A DNA stretch of 8,797 bases from Flavobacteriales bacterium UBA5081. GTDB taxonomy: Bacteria; Bacteroidota; Bacteroidia; Flavobacteriales_E; Vicingaceae. Positions 6,634 through 8,797 of the stretch are shown here, piece by piece (positions within the stretch are counted from its first letter, which is position 1; each line of letters opens with the position of its first letter). Location: assembly GCA_002415785.1 (NCBI GenBank), contig DIAJ01000034.1, positions 93,923 to 102,719 of the forward strand. The letters run 5' to 3'. Below the pieces are notes generated by a model, which did no database searches, had not been told where the DNA came from, and saw only the letters and a list, made by a program, of their open reading frames with translations. A program made the position numbers and the translations under genes.

Positions 6634-7173
6634 ATGGATGAAAAGAAACTAATACAAGCTTGTATTAAAGAGGACAAAAGTGCTCAAAAGGCTTTGTATG
6701 ATTTGTTTTCAGCCAAAATGTATTTTGTTTGTTTACGGTACGCTCGTCACGAAGCAGAAGCACAAGATATACTTCAAGATGCTTTTATAAAGGTATTTGA
6801 CAAGCTCGACAGCTTTCGTTTCAATGGTTCTTTTGAAGGTTGGGTGCGTCGCATAATGGTGAATACGGCTCTGAATTATTGCCGTAAGTCAACTTACAAA
6901 TACGAGAACATTGGCATAGAAGATTATCAGGACAAAGTAGTGAATTCGAAAGCCATAAGTCGGCTATCAGAGCAAGAGCTTTTGGGCATCATCCAACAAT
7001 TGCCCGACGGTTATCGTATGGTGTTTAACTTATACATTATTGAAGGATATAGTCATAAAGAAATAGCCGAAATGCTGAGCATTTCAGAAAACACCTCTCG
7101 TTCGCAATTAGCCAAAGCGAGAAAGTGGGTGCAAAATGTTTTAGAAAAATTAAAAACTAGCAACAATGTCTGA
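6634..7173 (+). CDS. ECF-type RNA polymerase sigma factor
   Basis: This is a 179-residue extracytoplasmic-function sigma factor. Region 2 spans about residues 18-86: ALYDLFSAKMY (2.1), DILQDAFIKVFDKLDSF (2.2, core polymerase binding) and GWVRRIMVNTALNYCRK (2.3-2.4, -10 recognition). A short linker without region 3 follows. Region 4 (about 114-168) has QLPDGYRMVFNLYIIEGYSHKEIA and the helix-turn-helix LSISENTSRSQLAKAR. Both regions are complete and the length is usual for the group. The last codons overlap the start of the next gene by 8 nt (ATGTCTGA at 7166-7173), a translational coupling expected for a sigma factor and its membrane regulator. It should be held inactive by that protein and direct an envelope-related regulon, an inference from context. 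An imperfect TAnnTTTG match (TACTTTAG, 6551-6558) lies 75 nt upstream; I see no other upstream signal. Confidence 0.93.
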   Translation: MDEKKLIQACIKEDKSAQKALYDLFSAKMYFVCLRYARHEAEAQDILQDAFIKVFDKLDSFRFNGSFEGWVRRIMVNTALNYCRKSTYKYENIGIEDYQDKVVNSKAISRLSEQELLGIIQQLPDGYRMVFNLYIIEGYSHKEIAEMLSISENTSRSQLAKARKWVQNVLEKLKTSNNV

Positions 7174-8575
7174 TCAATTTAATGAATTCGACCAAGTGTT
7201 TCGCGACAAGTTGCGCGAACATGCTGTCTCTCCTCCGGATTCAGTTTGGGAGGAAGTATCAGCCAAGAGAAACTATGGCCATATTGTAGCCAATAGAATT
7301 ACAAAATACTGGCGTACTTTAGGTACGCTTCTGCTGTTGTTGCTAGCCGGCGGTAGCTCTGCTTTACTCATTGGAGGAGATGAGGAAAAGGTGGCTATTG
7401 AGTCGACTAAAGAGGACGCGAACACTCAAAATGAATTAAGCATTATAAATCAACAATATAATTTTAAAGAAATTACATCAACAGAGAATAATAACCTTAG
7501 CACTTCAATAAACACAAGAAAGGAGAACCAATTAATTACGGATGTTAATTATGAAAGTAATACTTCAAATCAAATAGAAAACAGGGTTCCAGATGCTGAA
7601 TTAATGGCTTCTATGGAGGCTGCTGCTTTTAGTCGGCCTGATTTGCAAGATAATCCTTTATTGAATATTTACATTTCTCACTTAGATGGATGGGAGAGTG
7701 CAAAGCCGGTTTCATTTGTTCGCTATGAAGAAATGGACAAAAGTGACTCTAAAGGCTTCTTTAAACTAAAAAAAGAAGCTAAGCCACTAAGAGCCGGAGA
7801 AGTTGAATACGAATATGCATTCCCAACGGTTGATAAAAAGCCTTTTAAAGAGAGAGCCTCTTTGTATATAGCATTTACTCCACAAAGCATAAGTAAATCA
7901 ATGACCCCTGAATATAATGTTTCTACTGAGTATTTGCGTCAGCGGGCAAAATCAGAAACACCCAGAATGGCCTACACATTAACGGCAAATCTACACTATG
8001 AGTTGAAGAACCATAAGTTCATAGAAACGGGAATTAACTATACTCAAATATATGAAGAGATGCACTTTGAAGGAGAAAAGCGTTTCTCTAATCAGTACGA
8101 CTTTTTAGAAGTTCCATTGCTATTGGGTTATGAAGCCAGAAACTCAAAATGGGGGTGGCAAATAAAAGCCGGATTTGGCTTGCAAGTGTTTAATAATTAT
8201 AAAGGATACATATTAAAAGTGGTAGATGACGAAACTGCTCCTGTTGCAAGTCCACAGCCCGATGAACCTTTGTACCGCATGCGTAAAAGTGATGCTATAG
8301 TTAACATAGTAACCAACAATCACGAATTGTCTAAAAATCAAGAACGACATACGGTGGCAAATTTGGAGAATAAAGATGAAAACCCCTTTAAAACAGCCGG
8401 AGTAATAAATGTGCATTTAGCTGCCGGTGTAACGTATTACCATAGCATTCGCACTACTTTTGTATTGACACCACACTACAGCAGAAGTGTTAATTCTATC
8501 ACTAAAGGCGATGCCGGATTTCAAGAAAGAATTGGCTATATGGGAGTGAGCTTTGGTGGAAGATTTAACTTTTAG
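7166..8575 (+). CDS. Probable double-membrane-spanning anti-sigma factor with outer-membrane beta-barrel
   Basis: This 469-residue protein has an unusual layout. A cytoplasmic head (1-49) contains FDQVFRDKLREHAVSPPDSVWEEV, a short motif typical of proteins encoded after ECF sigma factors in Bacteroidota. One hydrophobic helix (about 50-70, TLGTLLLLLLAGGSSALLIG) is preceded by basic and followed by acidic residues, giving an N-inside orientation. A low-complexity, Asn/Ser/Glu-rich linker (about 72-225) should cross the periplasm. The C-terminal part (about 230-469) has alternating beta strands such as MAYTLTANLHYEL, FIETGINYTQIYE, DFLEVPLLLGYEA, WGWQIKAGFGLQVF and a final GVSFGGRFNF ending in Phe, as in PorT-like outer-membrane barrels. 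It is translationally coupled to the sigma gene. The layout matches what was described in Bacteroides as dual membrane-spanning anti-sigma factors, which link outer-membrane state directly to a cytoplasmic sigma factor. The function here is inferred from architecture and gene order. Confidence 0.8.
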   Translation: MSDQFNEFDQVFRDKLREHAVSPPDSVWEEVSAKRNYGHIVANRITKYWRTLGTLLLLLLAGGSSALLIGGDEEKVAIESTKEDANTQNELSIINQQYNFKEITSTENNNLSTSINTRKENQLITDVNYESNTSNQIENRVPDAELMASMEAAAFSRPDLQDNPLLNIYISHLDGWESAKPVSFVRYEEMDKSDSKGFFKLKKEAKPLRAGEVEYEYAFPTVDKKPFKERASLYIAFTPQSISKSMTPEYNVSTEYLRQRAKSETPRMAYTLTANLHYELKNHKFIETGINYTQIYEEMHFEGEKRFSNQYDFLEVPLLLGYEARNSKWGWQIKAGFGLQVFNNYKGYILKVVDDETAPVASPQPDEPLYRMRKSDAIVNIVTNNHELSKNQERHTVANLENKDENPFKTAGVINVHLAAGVTYYHSIRTTFVLTPHYSRSVNSITKGDAGFQERIGYMGVSFGGRFNF

Positions 8576-8600
8576 AGAAGGAATAACGAGTCTATTTATG

Positions 8601-8729
8601 GAACGCAGATGACGCAAATTATTATGATGTCCGCAGATTTGATTTGGAGAAAACACACTTATTCGAATAGCTTTAATTTCAACTAATGTATATCTGTGAA
8701 AACTTGCCAAATTTGCGTTATCTGTATTC
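8601..8729. repeat. 129-nt imperfect palindrome, dispersed intergenic repeat type
   Basis: The left arm starts GAACGCAGATGACGCAAATT (8601-8620). The right arm, read on the minus strand from 8729, starts GAATACAGATAACGCAAATT, with 17 of 20 identical. After 11 less conserved bases on both sides comes CGCAGAT (8632-8638) against CACAGAT (8698-8692), so the register is kept. The axis falls on a perfect 10-bp palindrome TATTCGAATA (8660-8669). The whole segment can fold as one long hairpin. The GCGTCATCTGCGTTCC-type motif resembles short repeats I remember from many Bacteroidota intergenic regions. It lies 25 nt after the barrel-protein gene, where it could act as a transcript end or be a mobile non-coding repeat. 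Confidence 0.6.
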
Positions 8730-8797
8730 TAATATGTGATATTGCCTTTTGTTTTATAGAAAGGATGTAAAATATCCTGAATATCCGTTTATTTACC

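Noticed and set aside
8417..8710. Minus-strand open frame of 97 codons overlapping the end of the barrel gene and the palindrome
   Set aside because: It starts inside the palindromic repeat, is antisense to the barrel strands for most of its length, and has no family resemblance.
8762..8778. AGGAT/ATCCT hairpin near the right edge
   Set aside because: It has a five-base stem and no following T run; it is cut off close to the window end and cannot be judged.
106..8787. Inverted 11-mer CGGATATTCAG at 106-116 and 8777-8787, as possible ends of an element
   Set aside because: The match is too short to be significant over 8.8 kb, and no transposase or target duplication accompanies it.

Overview
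The window looks like chromosomal DNA from a member of the Bacteroidota, probably on the flavobacterial side. The base composition is AT-rich and Shine-Dalgarno sequences are weak or absent. Several upstream regions carry matches to the Bacteroidota -7 promoter consensus TAnnTTTG. The gene content also fits: a lamin-tail protein with a FlgD/gliding-type C-terminus, a membrane-anchored LytTR regulator, and an ECF sigma factor coupled to a protein that appears to span both membranes. I see no rRNA, tRNA, CRISPR array, transposase or phage structural gene.

Layout. Positions 1-236 hold no complete gene. A leftward gene may start at the very edge, and the promoter region of the first rightward gene follows. 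At 240-701 is a small secreted protein of unknown function. It converges, with a 15-nt gap, on a small leftward DUF1883-like gene (717-983, start revised from a longer possible frame). That gene is divergent from an XRE-type regulator with a LexA/CI-like S24 domain (1062-1844). The intergenic region between them carries three related AT-rich palindromic sites. Two of them abut the two start codons in mirror image, so it reads as a shared, auto-regulated operator-promoter. A four-pass membrane protein with a C-terminal LytTR DNA-binding domain (1867-2715) follows 22 nt after the XRE gene, probably in the same operon. It converges, with only 3 nt between stop codons, on a large leftward secreted multidomain protein (2719-5337) with two Ig-like plus lamin-tail modules.

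A 168-nt divergent promoter region separates that gene from aspartate-semialdehyde dehydrogenase (asd, 5506-6495), the one clear housekeeping metabolic gene. Then comes a two-gene signalling operon. It has an ECF sigma factor (6634-7173), overlapping by 8 nt a protein (7166-8575) with a short cytoplasmic head, one inner-membrane helix, a long periplasmic linker and a C-terminal outer-membrane beta-barrel. This is the architecture described as dual membrane-spanning anti-sigma factors. The window ends with a 129-nt imperfect palindrome (8601-8729), resembling the dispersed ATCTGCG-type intergenic repeats of Bacteroidota genomes.

The two regulatory modules are the most interesting parts. The first is the S24 regulator with its three-site operator, DUF1883-like partner and membrane LytTR gene. 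The second is the sigma / double-membrane-spanning anti-sigma pair. All functional calls come from reading motifs by eye; no database search was run.
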